A stretch of DNA of 64,000 nt from Saccharibacter sp. EH611 (lineage in GTDB: Bacteria > Pseudomonadota > Alphaproteobacteria > Acetobacterales > Acetobacteraceae). The stretch is taken from assembly GCF_009834765.1 (NCBI RefSeq), contig NZ_WVHP01000025.1, forward strand, positions 1-64,000, read 5' to 3'. Position 1 is the stretch's first letter, and each line of letters starts with the position of its first letter. The notes below the pieces were generated by a model, which was not told the DNA's origin, searched no databases, and was given only the letters and a program-made list of their open reading frames with translations. The position numbers and the translations under genes were made by a program. Positions 9,046 to 17,973 of this stretch are shown here, piece by piece.

Positions 9046-9294
9046 TTAGGAGGTGGCTTTAGGTCGATGAGAAGCGGAGTTAGGGCATATCGTTATGATT
9101 TCATTTCTTTCGTTACCGTAATCTCTTAACATTTCAGAAATTTTTTGTAGATCGGGATGAGAGCGCAGCTCTGTTGCGGCCTGTTTGTCTTCTTGTATTG
9201 TATAATGGACGACCGCTGGACAGAGTGGTGTGTATCGTGTGGGAGTACAGCTGGTGAGAGTGAGGAGGGATGTGTAAAGGAGAATGAGTTTCAT
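9046..9294 (-). CDS. phage outer-membrane spanin lipoprotein (Rz1-like)
   Basis: An 82-residue protein with a short hydrophobic leader and a lipobox (LTSC; Cys16), so it should be lipidated and sit in the outer membrane. The mature part is short and cysteine-poor, apart from a CP pair and a later CPN. Its start overlaps the stop of the membrane-anchored gene upstream (TGATG), the classic arrangement of o-spanin and i-spanin. Spanin pairs fuse the inner and outer membranes in the last step of lysis. The assignment is by architecture, not by sequence family. Confidence 0.65.
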   Translation of the reverse strand: MKLILLYTSLLTLTSCTPTRYTPLCPAVVHYTIQEDKQAATELRSHPDLQKISEMLRDYGNERNEIITICPNSASHRPKATS

Positions 9295-9527
9295 CAGAAA
9301 TCTCCTTTATCGAGTGTCGTTAGCAAGGAACTATCACTGCGGATACCGTTTGTGCGGGCGTCAAGCATCTGTTGAGCAGCTTCTGCACTTTGGGTAGCGT
9401 CGCTGGCGTCTTGCTGTTCAGAACGGACGCGTGCACTATTGCGGCCTGCACGGTAAGCGAACGTAACACCTGCCGAAGCCGCAACGGTTAATAGAAATAT
9501 GATTCCTGCGATTATATAAGGGGTCAT
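9294..9527 (-). CDS. phage inner-membrane spanin (Rz-like)
   Basis: A 77-residue protein with one N-terminal membrane segment (about residues 4-25) and then a polar helical stretch rich in Ala, Gln and Asp, suitable for a periplasmic coiled coil. It is shorter than lambda Rz. It is directly followed, with overlapping start, by a lipoprotein gene. Together they form a likely spanin pair at the end of the late operon. Confidence 0.6.
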   Translation of the reverse strand: MTPYIIAGIIFLLTVAASAGVTFAYRAGRNSARVRSEQQDASDATQSAEAAQQMLDARTNGIRSDSSLLTTLDKGDF

Positions 9528-9593
9528 AAAGATTATATACTTTCTTGATATATATACTCACATGATAAAAAATGTTGGTCTCGTTTTTTAGGG

Positions 9594-9622
9594 ATTGGGA
9601 GAGCTTAAGGAGCTCTCCCAAA
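9594..9622. terminator. strong hairpin between lysis genes
   Basis: TTGGGAGAGC and GCTCTCCCAA are perfect 10-base arms around a 9-base loop, just after the 9630-9932 gene. Neither side has a real T-run, so it may stabilise RNA ends instead of terminating. Confidence 0.5.
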
Positions 9623-9629
9623 CGGTGCG

Positions 9630-9932
9630 CTATGCTACGGTGTGTGGCGTGGTGTTGGGCTGTGTTGCTGTGTTTTTCTTCTCTAATACATGAAGGAGGT
9701 TGTGCACGCCTTCTTCAGTTTCTGTGATGCCATTTTCAACTTGTTGGATGGCGTTCAGGAGAGCATTGAGATCGAATGTTCTCTCGAGTAAGGGGGCGAA
9801 TTCGTCACCGAGTGAACCGATGACCGAAGCAATGGCATGGATGCGTGTTTTGGTTGAGGCATTTTCGCTTGAACCTAGGGCGCTCTCAATGAGGCCTTCA
9901 AGGGACGTAATGACGTCAGAAGCGGTGGTCAT
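9630..9932 (-). CDS. phage protein of unknown function, helical
   Basis: A 100-residue, mostly helical, soluble protein with no signal peptide and no cysteine. It lies between the spanin pair and a small membrane protein, inside the lysis block. I do not recognise a family. Ending in a Thr/Pro/Asn-rich tail, it could be a regulator of lysis or a minor virion protein. Confidence 0.6.
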   Translation of the reverse strand: MTTASDVITSLEGLIESALGSSENASTKTRIHAIASVIGSLGDEFAPLLERTFDLNALLNAIQQVENGITETEEGVHNLLHVLEKKNTATQPNTTPHTVA

Positions 9933-10012
9933 GGGGGAGTATCCTTATATGTGTGATGAAAATGGTGCGTCCCGGAGTTATTGAGTTCTCCGGGTTTATT
10001 CATGAGAGAGCG

Positions 10013-10240
10013 TCATTTTTTGGGCTGTGATAGACCGTCGCGACGTCCGGCTTGGAAACGATTGGTCGCCCATCCAATATTGAGTGCGACCGTACTAACA
10101 GCACGATAAATGAGCTCCCAGCGTGAGTTACTGGCAGGGGGGCGTACGCTGATCGTGATAAGCTTGCAGGCAATAATCACACCGGTAACGATCAGGCCGA
10201 TATTGTTAGGTAAGAGGTCAAGAAAAGAGGTGATGTCCAT
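10013..10240 (-). CDS. small phage membrane protein, candidate holin
   Basis: A 75-residue protein with a hydrophobic segment near residues 12-32 and a second weaker one further on. It ends in a basic tail. The ATG at 10240 is preceded by GGAG at good spacing, and a terminator-like hairpin lies just upstream. Small size, membrane segments and a place beside the muralytic gene fit a holin, but no family is recognised. Confidence 0.5.
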   Translation of the reverse strand: MDITSFLDLLPNNIGLIVTGVIIACKLITISVRPPASNSRWELIYRAVSTVALNIGWATNRFQAGRRDGLSQPKK

Positions 10241-10256
10241 AAAGTCTCCAGACATA

Positions 10257-10274
10257 AAAAACGCCTCAGCAGGC
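10257..10274 (-). terminator. terminator-like hairpin before the 10240 start
   Basis: On the minus strand CGCCT-GCTG-AGGCG is followed by TTTTTT, about 20 bases before the next start codon. It overlaps the end of the gene upstream. Confidence 0.6.
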
Positions 10275-10688
10275 GGTCTCTTGAGCGATGGTATTGACGA
10301 GGGGGCCGTAAGGGTCTTGGCCATTTTCGACCCGTATAATGGCGTGCATAAGGGCCGCTAGTCGGTCAGGTGTGAGAGGGCCAAGGGGTGCGGTGGGTTT
10401 TACATTGAGATGCGAGGCCACCGTTTGAGTATAAGCATTGGTATTATTGTCGTCAGAAGGTGGCGCCCATTTAGCAATGATGCCGTCAATAGTGTCGATC
10501 CCATCACGCTGCTGGTAGCGTAGGAGTTGGTCTCGCAATGCGCGGAGGCCGTCTTGAGCGGTGGGAAATACAGCGAAGCGCCCGTGGGGCCCCGGCTCTT
10601 TATGGGCGCCGGCTTGGCCAACATAATTGAGATTGCCGGGATTATGGTTGCGGATACCGCGAGGAAGAGAGGAAGCCATAGCTACCAT
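10266..10688 (-). CDS. phage muralytic/structural protein (P5-like)
   Basis: A 140-residue protein that opens with PRGIRNHNPGNLNY, a signature shared by many phage lysis or virion-associated muralytic proteins usually annotated as P5-like structural proteins. Later DGIIAKWAPPSDDNNT and a VENG motif follow the pattern of that family. Role: probable cell-wall degradation during lysis, helped by the neighbouring membrane proteins. ATG 10688 overlaps the previous gene's end; Met at 10679 is an alternative start. The catalytic residues are not known to me. Confidence 0.7.
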   Translation of the reverse strand: MVAMASSLPRGIRNHNPGNLNYVGQAGAHKEPGPHGRFAVFPTAQDGLRALRDQLLRYQQRDGIDTIDGIIAKWAPPSDDNNTNAYTQTVASHLNVKPTAPLGPLTPDRLAALMHAIIRVENGQDPYGPLVNTIAQETAC

Positions 10689-10963
10689 CCAAAACTGCGT
10701 TTGCAGAGCTCAAATAGCCCAACGGCAATGCCGCCGCCTGCACCACCTGCGACGGTGAGAAGCATGGTCTTGCGGTTGTTCATCTCGGTCATTTGTTGGG
10801 AGATTTTGGCAAAGCCATCATTCATTTGTGAGGCGACGGCGCTGACTTTGTCAGAGAGCGATTGAATGCTTTCTTGAGCGTATTTCTGCTTGGTTTCGAG
10901 AGTGACCACACGGTCGCGGAGCTCATTGACTTCGCCGCGTTTGGCGCAGTCAGTATCAATCAT
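10682..10963 (-). CDS. coiled-coil tail-anchored phage protein (XhlA-like)
   Basis: A 93-residue protein: residues 10-65 form a heptad-like coiled coil, followed by a glycine-rich membrane segment (about 68-85) at the C-terminus. This layout matches haemolysin XhlA-type accessory lysis proteins, which sit beside holin and endolysin. It overlaps the muralytic gene by seven bases, so both are made together. Confidence 0.6.
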   Translation of the reverse strand: MIDTDCAKRGEVNELRDRVVTLETKQKYAQESIQSLSDKVSAVASQMNDGFAKISQQMTEMNNRKTMLLTVAGGAGGGIAVGLFELCKRSFGW

Positions 10964-10982
10964 GGGAAGTGAGTGTCCTTAT

Positions 10983-11006
10983 AAAAAAACCACCTCAGCG
11001 GGTGGT
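10983..11006 (-). terminator. terminator upstream of the XhlA-like gene
   Basis: On the minus strand ACCACC-N6-GGTGGT is followed by seven T, only about 20 bases before the start at 10963. It would separate fiber genes from lysis genes unless an antiterminator acts. Confidence 0.75.
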
Positions 11007-11007
11007 G

Positions 11008-11262
11008 TTATTGGTCGAGAGATGCAGGAGCAGAGGGAAGTTCCCCCCACGCTTTTTGGGCATTGGCTAAATTTTTTAACGCTCGGTAATAGGCTAGAGT
11101 CTGCGGGCCACAAAGCCGTTGAACGACGTGATCTTCTAACGCGTCACGAAAAGTGGTGAGTTCATTTTGTGCAATGGTTGAGGCCATATTACTCATGGAA
11201 AATTGTGGGTCTGAGTGCTCAGGGTCACCAAAATTATGGCCACCAAAGATTTGATCGGTCAT
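11008..11262 (-). CDS. phage protein of unknown function
   Basis: An 84-residue soluble protein. It starts in an ATGA overlap with the collagen-like fiber gene, so the two are translationally coupled. The second half is helical (an [16 protein letters not shown] stretch). No family is recognised. The position suggests an accessory to the fiber, for example an assembly helper. Confidence 0.6.
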   Translation of the reverse strand: MTDQIFGGHNFGDPEHSDPQFSMSNMASTIAQNELTTFRDALEDHVVQRLCGPQTLAYYRALKNLANAQKAWGELPSAPASLDQ

Positions 11263-12140
11263 GATGCTGTTCCTTTTTGTGAGGTTTCGGGGATGCCCCA
11301 AAGAACGAATGAGGTGGCTTCTTTGCTAAAGCCAGGCCATCCCGTAGGATGTTGAAAGATAAAGCTTTTCCTGCCGACGGCGATAATGCGAGGCCCAGAT
11401 GTTGAAGAGCTTCCTGTATCGCTGACAGGAGAAATGGGACTTCCATCCCAGTTTAGGGGAACAATGTGTGTTGTAAGCTGGATGAAAGGAGGTACTTGGA
11501 AAGAAAGACCATTGGGATAAGCGATTTCTTCTTGGTTGCCGGCACCTCCATCGCATGTAATGCGGAAAAAGGTGGCGACGACACCGTCTTCAGAGGTGTT
11601 TTTGATAGAGCCAAGTGAGGCTTGGACGCCGGTAGGGCCTTGGGGGCCTGGCTTCCCATTAGGGCCGGCAGGACCGGCCGGGCCGACGGTGCCCTGAGGG
11701 CCTTGGTCTCCTTTCGGCCCTGCTGGGCCGGTTTCGCCTTGAGGGCCGGTAGGGCCTTGGGGGCCTTGGTCTCCTTTTGAGCCTGCTGGGCCTGTATTTC
11801 CTATTGGCCCCGTGTCTCCTTTGGGGCCAGTTGGCCCTTGTGGCCCGGCTGATCCTTGGAGAGTTGCGATCCAATCGTTGAGGGAGCCTGTATAGCCCTG
11901 CATGACAGCAAGCTGATACGCACTAAGTCCCGTATCTCCCTTGGGGCCACGCTGCAGCGCTGAATGTGGGATTAATGCTGCATGAGGAGCAGCGGTCGGA
12001 TCAGATGAGATTAAACCGAGAACGGCATCATCTTCTGAAGGCGTATCGTAACGAGGAAGGCTGGTAATGGGGGCTGTTTGGGGAGGATTGGATGATATTG
12101 AAGTAGGCGTGGTGGATGTCTGTGTGGAAGAATCTGTCAT
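11259..12140 (-). CDS. collagen-like phage tail fiber protein
   Basis: A 293-residue protein with about 25 Gly-X-Y triplets in the middle (roughly residues 95-170, for example [16 protein letters not shown]), which would form a collagen-like triple helix. The N-terminal 90 residues are Ser/Thr/Pro-rich and probably attach to the tail. The C-terminal 120 residues resemble a small globular host-binding or lectin-like domain. Collagen stalks are common in phage fibers. It follows three fiber/chaperone pairs. Confidence 0.8.
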   Translation of the reverse strand: MTDSSTQTSTTPTSISSNPPQTAPITSLPRYDTPSEDDAVLGLISSDPTAAPHAALIPHSALQRGPKGDTGLSAYQLAVMQGYTGSLNDWIATLQGSAGPQGPTGPKGDTGPIGNTGPAGSKGDQGPQGPTGPQGETGPAGPKGDQGPQGTVGPAGPAGPNGKPGPQGPTGVQASLGSIKNTSEDGVVATFFRITCDGGAGNQEEIAYPNGLSFQVPPFIQLTTHIVPLNWDGSPISPVSDTGSSSTSGPRIIAVGRKSFIFQHPTGWPGFSKEATSFVLWGIPETSQKGTAS

Positions 12141-12147
12141 AACAGTC

Positions 12148-12600
12148 TCATAAAGTGAGTGGAGAACCGTCTTCGAGCGTAAGAACAGTGCCGTTATTGG
12201 AAAGGGATGAGGGAGGGAGGCAGTAATTACCAGGCAAGCGAAGAGGGGCAGGCGCTAAAAATGTTGTATTATCGTTTTGTATATTTAATGTAACATTAAG
12301 CGTGTGCTGCCGTCCCGCTGTGGTAAAAAGTGTCATGCTGATCGTCGTTAAACCAGGTGTTCCTCCTGTGAGGGCTATGGCAGCCTTGCCCTCGACAACG
12401 CCCCACCAAAGAAGGGTCAGACCACTTTGTGGCGGAAGAGTAACGTCAATAGCGTCTAAGAGATCACCGCTATCTTGGAGCCAGAGAGACGGGTCAAGGG
12501 CATAATCAAGCGTGTCGCTTTTGAGTTTATCGGGCCATTGCAGGCTGACTGTCGGGTCGATGGGGACAGGAAGCGTGCGTGCCCGTGATAATCGGGACAT
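12148..12600 (-). CDS. phage virion protein, probable fiber-tail adaptor type
   Basis: A 150-residue beta-rich protein with an SLQWP-like N-terminus and a closing DGSPLTL. It looks like the small fiber-tail adaptor proteins seen in Acetobacteraceae and gene-transfer-agent-like tails. No enzyme motif is visible. It sits between two fiber genes on the same transcript. Confidence 0.5.
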   Translation of the reverse strand: MSRLSRARTLPVPIDPTVSLQWPDKLKSDTLDYALDPSLWLQDSGDLLDAIDVTLPPQSGLTLLWWGVVEGKAAIALTGGTPGLTTISMTLFTTAGRQHTLNVTLNIQNDNTTFLAPAPLRLPGNYCLPPSSLSNNGTVLTLEDGSPLTL

Positions 12601-12691
12601 AATGATAAAGTCTCATAAAAGTGTCAGGAGAGAGGAGTTATGATGTTAGGTGAGGCACGTTGGCCGCAATAAAATAGGACAAGGGCATTTC

Positions 12692-13198
12692 TTATTGTGT
12701 TGGCTCAGAAGGCGCTGTTGGTAGAACAGTGCTGGTTGTGTCTGAGCCATTAACAATAGCACGCAAGACTTGTACGTAATCGCGCATTTTAGGGCCAAAA
12801 CTCTCGCCCATGGCCGACACCATACTGGCCTGTTGTTGAACAGCCTGTAGAGATGTCTGTGCTTGGTCTTTTAAGGGCGGAATGTAGGGTGTCGGGGTGA
12901 AGGGAATAATCTTTCCTTCAAAATATGCGGCACATCCGCCAAGACCATTTTGGTTATACTGTATGTCGTCCCATGTTTCTTGGGTCATATCTGGAAGATA
13001 GAATGCCTTATACCCTTCTGGTGTTTTATAGGACGGTGGTTCTGTGCCTTCGTCGTAATGTAGAATGTCCCACCCAACAATTCTGGCTGGCTTTGTCGGT
13101 TCGGCATCAGAATGCACTAATACGACAAATATGCTCAGCTGTGGCAATATAATTGGCTGGTGCGTGTCGTGGGATAGGGGTGTATTGGGGGATGTCAT
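12692..13198 (-). CDS. tail fiber assembly (Tfa-like) protein 1
   Basis: A 168-residue protein, one of three paralogs in the window. All share a C-terminal block, here QQQASMVSAMGESFGPKMRD, then NGSDTT and a PTAPSEP end. The N-terminus varies with its partner fiber. ATG 13198 shares its A with the stop of the fiber gene (TAATG), so fiber and helper are coupled. Known: Tfa proteins help trimerise fibers and may stay at the tip. Confidence 0.75.
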   Translation of the reverse strand: MTSPNTPLSHDTHQPIILPQLSIFVVLVHSDAEPTKPARIVGWDILHYDEGTEPPSYKTPEGYKAFYLPDMTQETWDDIQYNQNGLGGCAAYFEGKIIPFTPTPYIPPLKDQAQTSLQAVQQQASMVSAMGESFGPKMRDYVQVLRAIVNGSDTTSTVLPTAPSEPTQ

Positions 13199-15144
13199 TA
13201 TGCAGCCCATCCTTCAACGGTTACATCAATTGTGACTGGGGTCGTTTCTGCTTGAATCTGACCAGAATTGTTTTTATCAATCGTTTCGATTGCGACTTGA
13301 CAATTAAAACGATTGGGTAAGGTACTATAAAAATAGTTGACGATGTGGAGTTGCCCATTTCCATTATCTTGAGGAGAAAAACTGGCTACGACGAGGTCAT
13401 CACGCGCAAAAGCGATTGGCCATGTGATGAGGCCCCCGTTGGATACTTGCACGCGAAAGCATTGTCGCATACGTGGCGCACCTGTGTTGCCTGTCTCGAG
13501 AACATTGTTACCCGTTGGTGTTGTGATTGTTTTTTGTGCCGGGTTGAATTGCCAAGATTGGTAAATTTGTCCCGGATTATTACCCCCCAGAACAAGACGC
13601 ATATTGCTATCGTCTTTCACTTGCCCCCAGACTGAGCAAAAACCACCGCCAATTTTGTATTGAATTTGTGGAGAGCCTTCCCATGACCCGTAGGTATTCC
13701 CGGCGTCTAGTATAAGTCCTCCAGAGGACGTATCACCAAAGCGGCTGAGCTTAGCACTGTCAAGGGCGGCAGTATCGTCGGTAGTTGCAAGGATTTTTCC
13801 CGATGCAGAACCGATATTTTGCACAGTAACCCGGCCATTCCCTACATCATCAGCTTCAAGAAGGATATGGCCGCTTGGTGTGGTAATGCGCCCGTCGTCC
13901 GAACGGAAGCCCCACGCTTTGTTGGTGCCATCTACGTTCTGAGCATAGAGTAATGTTTGGAAGTTTCCATCATTACGAATTTGGCCAAAAATTGCTCCTA
14001 ATGCCTTCGATTTTTGAAATCTGAAAATGCTTTGCGGTGTTGCGGCCCAAGGGGAAACAGTGACATCTGATTCATAGATGAGGTTTCCAGGCATTGTATC
14101 GCCAAAACGATTGACTTTGCTGGCGACGTCGTCAAGCGTTGCAAGAGTTTTGCCAGAGGCAGAGCCTATATTCTCAAGAGTGACATGACCATTACCCGTG
14201 TCTACGCCTTCTAGAAAATGGGTTCCGCGTTCGGTGGTGATATTACCTTTCGTATCTGCGCTGAGAAGGGTATGATAATTTCCACCACCATCACGTAAGA
14301 CTAAGCGGCCAGTTGTTACGCCCGCATTGGCATCATTAACAAGCTGAAGAAAAAACTGCTCTGCGTTAAGAGATGCTCCAATCGGCTGAGTGAGTTCAAG
14401 ATTCCCTTGTTGGTATGTTCCTTGAGAAAGGACAGGGCTGTGAAAGCTCGTATTGCCCGTAACGTTGAGCTTGCCATTAATAATGGTTTGGTCATAATTA
14501 TCGATTTGGATTGGAAGATGGAAGTTTCCACCGCCATCACGTAAGACCAGTCGTCCGGACGTATAACCAGTGTTGTTATCATTGACGAGCTGAAGGTAGA
14601 ATTTCTCTCCTTCTAATGCAGCGCCAATTGGTTGAGTCGCATAGACATTTTTTGATGGATTAAATGTTCCTGTTGAATACAGAGCTCCTGTAAGTGTATC
14701 TCCAGAGCGGTTTATCTTGGAGTTTTGAATATCAGAGATTGCTGCATTGAGGTTATTATCGGTATCTGCACGAATTTGTGATTCATTACTTAGCTGTAAA
14801 GATGTTGCAAAGTCACCGCTTTCCCCTGGAGGGCCAGCAGGCCCTTGGGGGCCAGGGTCGCCCTTGTCGCCTTTTGCTCCTGCGGGAAAGCTTACCGTTG
14901 ATGTATGGACTTGTCCGTCTTGGCTTTGAACATATAAAGTTCCATTACTGGTTTGTCCGGCTGTAATATCTTCTTGTGAGACAGAAATTTTGGTAATAAC
15001 CCCGCTCCCTTGGTCTAACACATGAAGAGGAAATAAGGCGTAAGAGGCCACGCCGCTTTCATCTGTTTGAGCGCCAAGGATGCGGTTAAGTGGTTGAGAC
15101 GATTTGGCTAAGGGAAGAGTATTAGGATCAGAGAGATCGGTCAT
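13198..15144 (-). CDS. phage tail fiber protein 1 (collagen-like stalk, gp53-like tip)
   Basis: A 648-residue fiber. Residues about 88-110 form a short collagen-like run (GAKGDKGDPGPQGPAGPPGE). The middle holds at least two copies of a module around TQPIGA and GRLVLRDGGGN, and repeated SRFGDT/NRFGDT segments. The end resembles the gp53-like C-terminal fiber domain that binds receptors. It is the last of three fiber/assembly pairs and shares its tip type with the fiber at 17974. Confidence 0.82.
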   Translation of the reverse strand: MTDLSDPNTLPLAKSSQPLNRILGAQTDESGVASYALFPLHVLDQGSGVITKISVSQEDITAGQTSNGTLYVQSQDGQVHTSTVSFPAGAKGDKGDPGPQGPAGPPGESGDFATSLQLSNESQIRADTDNNLNAAISDIQNSKINRSGDTLTGALYSTGTFNPSKNVYATQPIGAALEGEKFYLQLVNDNNTGYTSGRLVLRDGGGNFHLPIQIDNYDQTIINGKLNVTGNTSFHSPVLSQGTYQQGNLELTQPIGASLNAEQFFLQLVNDANAGVTTGRLVLRDGGGNYHTLLSADTKGNITTERGTHFLEGVDTGNGHVTLENIGSASGKTLATLDDVASKVNRFGDTMPGNLIYESDVTVSPWAATPQSIFRFQKSKALGAIFGQIRNDGNFQTLLYAQNVDGTNKAWGFRSDDGRITTPSGHILLEADDVGNGRVTVQNIGSASGKILATTDDTAALDSAKLSRFGDTSSGGLILDAGNTYGSWEGSPQIQYKIGGGFCSVWGQVKDDSNMRLVLGGNNPGQIYQSWQFNPAQKTITTPTGNNVLETGNTGAPRMRQCFRVQVSNGGLITWPIAFARDDLVVASFSPQDNGNGQLHIVNYFYSTLPNRFNCQVAIETIDKNNSGQIQAETTPVTIDVTVEGWAA

Positions 15145-15159
15145 GTATGAAGACCTTCT

Positions 15160-15642
15160 TTATTGTGTTGGGTTAGAAGGTGCAGTGGGTAAAGCTGTGC
15201 TTGTCGTATCTGAACCATTGATAATAGCACGTAAAGATTGCACATAATCGCGCATTTTGGGGCCAAAGGTTTCACCCATTGCTGAAACCATGCTGGCTTG
15301 CTGTTGTGCATCTTGTAGAGAGCTTTGGGCTTGTACTTTCAGCGGCGGAGGCGGTAAAGGTGGGGGGTTATATGGTGAAATGCTTCCGTCATCATTGATT
15401 TGAGCTTGACTATTCCCCGAAAAAAAATGCCATTCCCATTGTTCTGTCGTGAGGGGAATCATTTGAGTGGTGGGAGGAAAAATTGTGTCGTCGTAATTCA
15501 TATCCCACGTATCGTACCATCCAGTAATTTGCTGGGGTCTTTCCTTCTCATTTAAAATGACACCATAATAACGGTTAGGCCATGTATCTTTTCTTTGATC
15601 TATGGGGGTGGGAGACGATTTTTTTTCTGTTTCGGTATTCAT
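15160..15642 (-). CDS. tail fiber assembly (Tfa-like) protein 2
   Basis: A 160-residue paralog of the 12692 and 17566 genes. It has the same conserved C-terminal block with MVSAMGETFGPKMRDY and NGSDTTSTALPTAPS. The N-terminal half is different, as expected if it matches the fiber encoded just upstream. A proline-rich linker (YNPPPLPPPP) separates the halves. Confidence 0.75.
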   Translation of the reverse strand: MNTETEKKSSPTPIDQRKDTWPNRYYGVILNEKERPQQITGWYDTWDMNYDDTIFPPTTQMIPLTTEQWEWHFFSGNSQAQINDDGSISPYNPPPLPPPPLKVQAQSSLQDAQQQASMVSAMGETFGPKMRDYVQSLRAIINGSDTTSTALPTAPSNPTQ

Positions 15643-15651
15643 AGTATATCC

Positions 15652-17490
15652 TTAGATACTGACGGCACGGATAGCGAGCCATACGGGGTCTGTCATGTAA
15701 GACGCTAGAGCATGCTTTCCTGTAAATAAGTGGTTAAGGCGGACTCGGAAACCTGTATTGCTCATATCAATATTTCCGTTATCGTCCGTAGTGTTGATAG
15801 TGGCAATGACAGTGTTATTATTGTTTCCATCTTGATTATCATTCCATGCAGATAATACGGTCATTGAAACAATAATGTTACTATTGTTGTTCTGGTCTGT
15901 TTGATAGTTGGTGAAAGGTTGTGGAAAAGCTATCCAATCTCCATGCCGTGCCTTTGCCCAAAAGGCTTGATCTCCCCCTCTACTTTGTCCTTGTAGTGTG
16001 GGGACGAGGCCTCCTGTTGGTGTAATGATGCTGTTATCTGCATTAAAAAACCAACTATGGTCTATGTTGTTTTCATCTCTAACGGAGAGGGCTGCGCTTG
16101 CATGGCCTGTATTGCCAAGAAGTTGAAAGCTGGCTTGTGTCGAGGCCCCGTCCACAGTGCTACGTAATGTGCGACCATAGTAATTTCCGTTCCATATATT
16201 GCCAGATAAAAGAAGGTCACCCGTCATGGTATCACCAAAACGATTGACTTTGTTCTGTGTTGCGGCGTTGAGGTCGCTGTGCGTTGCGAAATCACCCGCT
16301 TCCTGTAGGTAGGTGAGGTGGTTGTTTTCGTCGACTACGCAGGGAATGCCATTATTGCTACTGCGCCAGATACGTGTAATATTAATATCATTACCACCGT
16401 AGCCATCGCCCTTAACAATATGCATGACAGAGCCGTCATTGATATTGGCAAGAAGGTTTCCGTTTGTGCCTTTCCATATGTTGGTGAGTGTTAGATCGCC
16501 GTCAGAGTAGCCGTGACTTGTGATGTAAGAACCTTCCGGCTGCACATAGAAAAATTTTCCACTAGAATCATTATGAGCCCATATTCTTCCGGTTGTTTTA
16601 TTGATGCCGATTTCGTTGAGCTGATAGTCAGTATCGTAAGGGTGAGATCTAACAACATCCGAAAGCGCTGTATTTAAGTCGCTATGGGTTGCGAAGTCTC
16701 CTAATTCTTGCAATCCAATAATGTTATTATTTTGGTCTTGGATGTAAGGTATTCCTTCATGACCACGCCATAAACGTGTAATATTAATATTATCGCCGCC
16801 ATAGCCTTGTCCGGACACAAGTTGACTTTCAGCGTTCTCGGCGCGCTGAATTTCGGCATTGAGATCAGATGTTAAGGCAAGAGAACGCCAACCATTGCGT
16901 TGGTCATTATAGAGGACGCGATTGGTGCTTCCTTCTGTATGAAGGCCTTTTCCCTGTAGGTCTCCTGACACTATCCCTAACGTTCCGGAAACGTAGGTGT
17001 CATTGGTATTGAACGAGATCCATGCGCCGCCCAGACCATTACCGGGAGTGGTTGCGTTTTCATCTTGAGTACTGATCCAGAAAAGGCCGGTAATATTGGG
17101 ATCACAGACAATCGCATTTTTTCGGTAACCCCCAATACGATTAGCGATAGTCTGGTCGTACACTCCCATATAGCCTGCTTGTGGGAAGAGATCGAATACG
17201 CCAGCTGTCATATTGAGAGAGGCAACATCTCCGCTGCTAAAGGCTTGAGCGGTTGTGTTCTCTTGCCCACGTTGAACGGTAAGAGTGTCACCATTGCGAC
17301 TGAGGACTGTGCATATTTCAAATTGATCGGGGTTTTCAACAGAGGCAAGCGTAAGGGCAAAGAGGTCGCTGGGAGGTTGAGGGGAAGGAAAGAGGCTCCC
17401 TGATCCAGCGGTAAGGGTAAGGGTTGTATCATACGACGTGATACTGCGTGCTAACTGCGCCTTAGCACGGTTGGTATAACGGTATGGCAT
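15652..17490 (-). CDS. phage tail fiber protein 2
   Basis: A 612-residue fiber. The N-terminal about 110 residues (YRYTNRAKAQLARS onward) form a beta-rich tail-attachment domain. The middle shares a module with the 17974 fiber (VLYND..NGWR.LALTSDL) and repeats GYGGNDINITRIW-type segments. It lacks collagen repeats. It pairs with the 15160 assembly gene. The mosaic build indicates module swapping between fiber genes. Confidence 0.8.
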   Translation of the reverse strand: MPYRYTNRAKAQLARSITSYDTTLTLTAGSGSLFPSPQPPSDLFALTLASVENPDQFEICTVLSRNGDTLTVQRGQENTTAQAFSSGDVASLNMTAGVFDLFPQAGYMGVYDQTIANRIGGYRKNAIVCDPNITGLFWISTQDENATTPGNGLGGAWISFNTNDTYVSGTLGIVSGDLQGKGLHTEGSTNRVLYNDQRNGWRSLALTSDLNAEIQRAENAESQLVSGQGYGGDNINITRLWRGHEGIPYIQDQNNNIIGLQELGDFATHSDLNTALSDVVRSHPYDTDYQLNEIGINKTTGRIWAHNDSSGKFFYVQPEGSYITSHGYSDGDLTLTNIWKGTNGNLLANINDGSVMHIVKGDGYGGNDINITRIWRSSNNGIPCVVDENNHLTYLQEAGDFATHSDLNAATQNKVNRFGDTMTGDLLLSGNIWNGNYYGRTLRSTVDGASTQASFQLLGNTGHASAALSVRDENNIDHSWFFNADNSIITPTGGLVPTLQGQSRGGDQAFWAKARHGDWIAFPQPFTNYQTDQNNNSNIIVSMTVLSAWNDNQDGNNNNTVIATINTTDDNGNIDMSNTGFRVRLNHLFTGKHALASYMTDPVWLAIRAVSI

Positions 17491-17565
17491 GATTTTTTAT
17501 TCCTAAAAAGTGATTAATATATAATATTCAATGCATTTTATTTGAAAATAATGACCTTTCACCGT

Positions 17566-17973
17566 TTATTGTTTTGGATTTTCTGGAGGGGTGGGAAGGT
17601 GAGTTTGAGTAGTGTCTGAACCGTTAGCAATAGACTGTAAAATTTGTACATAATTACGCATGTTAGGGCCGAACGTTTCGCCCATCGCTGCAACCATTGT
17701 TGCTTTTTGCTGAACTGTTTGCAGAGCATTCTGAGCTTGCATTGGTAATGGTGTTACATAAGGTGGCGGTTCGTAAGAGACGATCTTGCCGTCTTCAAGT
17801 GCTTTGGGGGTGTAATCCTGCTGCATGGGTGGCCAGTGGTCATCATCCATGCTTGGCATTAAGATAGCTTCGACATCTTCAGGAACGTCGATACGGTTCC
17901 AGCCGATGATCTCGCGAGTTTTGTTGGGATCTTGTCCCGCTTTAACGATAACGTAATAAAGATTGTTGGGCAT
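17566..17973 (-). CDS. tail fiber assembly (Tfa-like) protein 3
   Basis: A 135-residue paralog of the other two assembly proteins, the shortest of the set. Conserved parts are MVAAMGETFGPNMRNYVQ and NGSDTTQTHLPTPPENP. It starts one base after the stop of the 17974 fiber. Role: probable chaperone for that fiber. Confidence 0.75.
   Translation of the reverse strand: MPNNLYYVIVKAGQDPNKTREIIGWNRIDVPEDVEAILMPSMDDDHWPPMQQDYTPKALEDGKIVSYEPPPYVTPLPMQAQNALQTVQQKATMVAAMGETFGPNMRNYVQILQSIANGSDTTQTHLPTPPENPKQ

Noticed and set aside
11640-11870. GC-rich repeats at the collagen-like region as a misassembly or regulatory repeat
   Set aside because: They are explained by Gly-X-Y codons of a normal phage collagen-like stalk.
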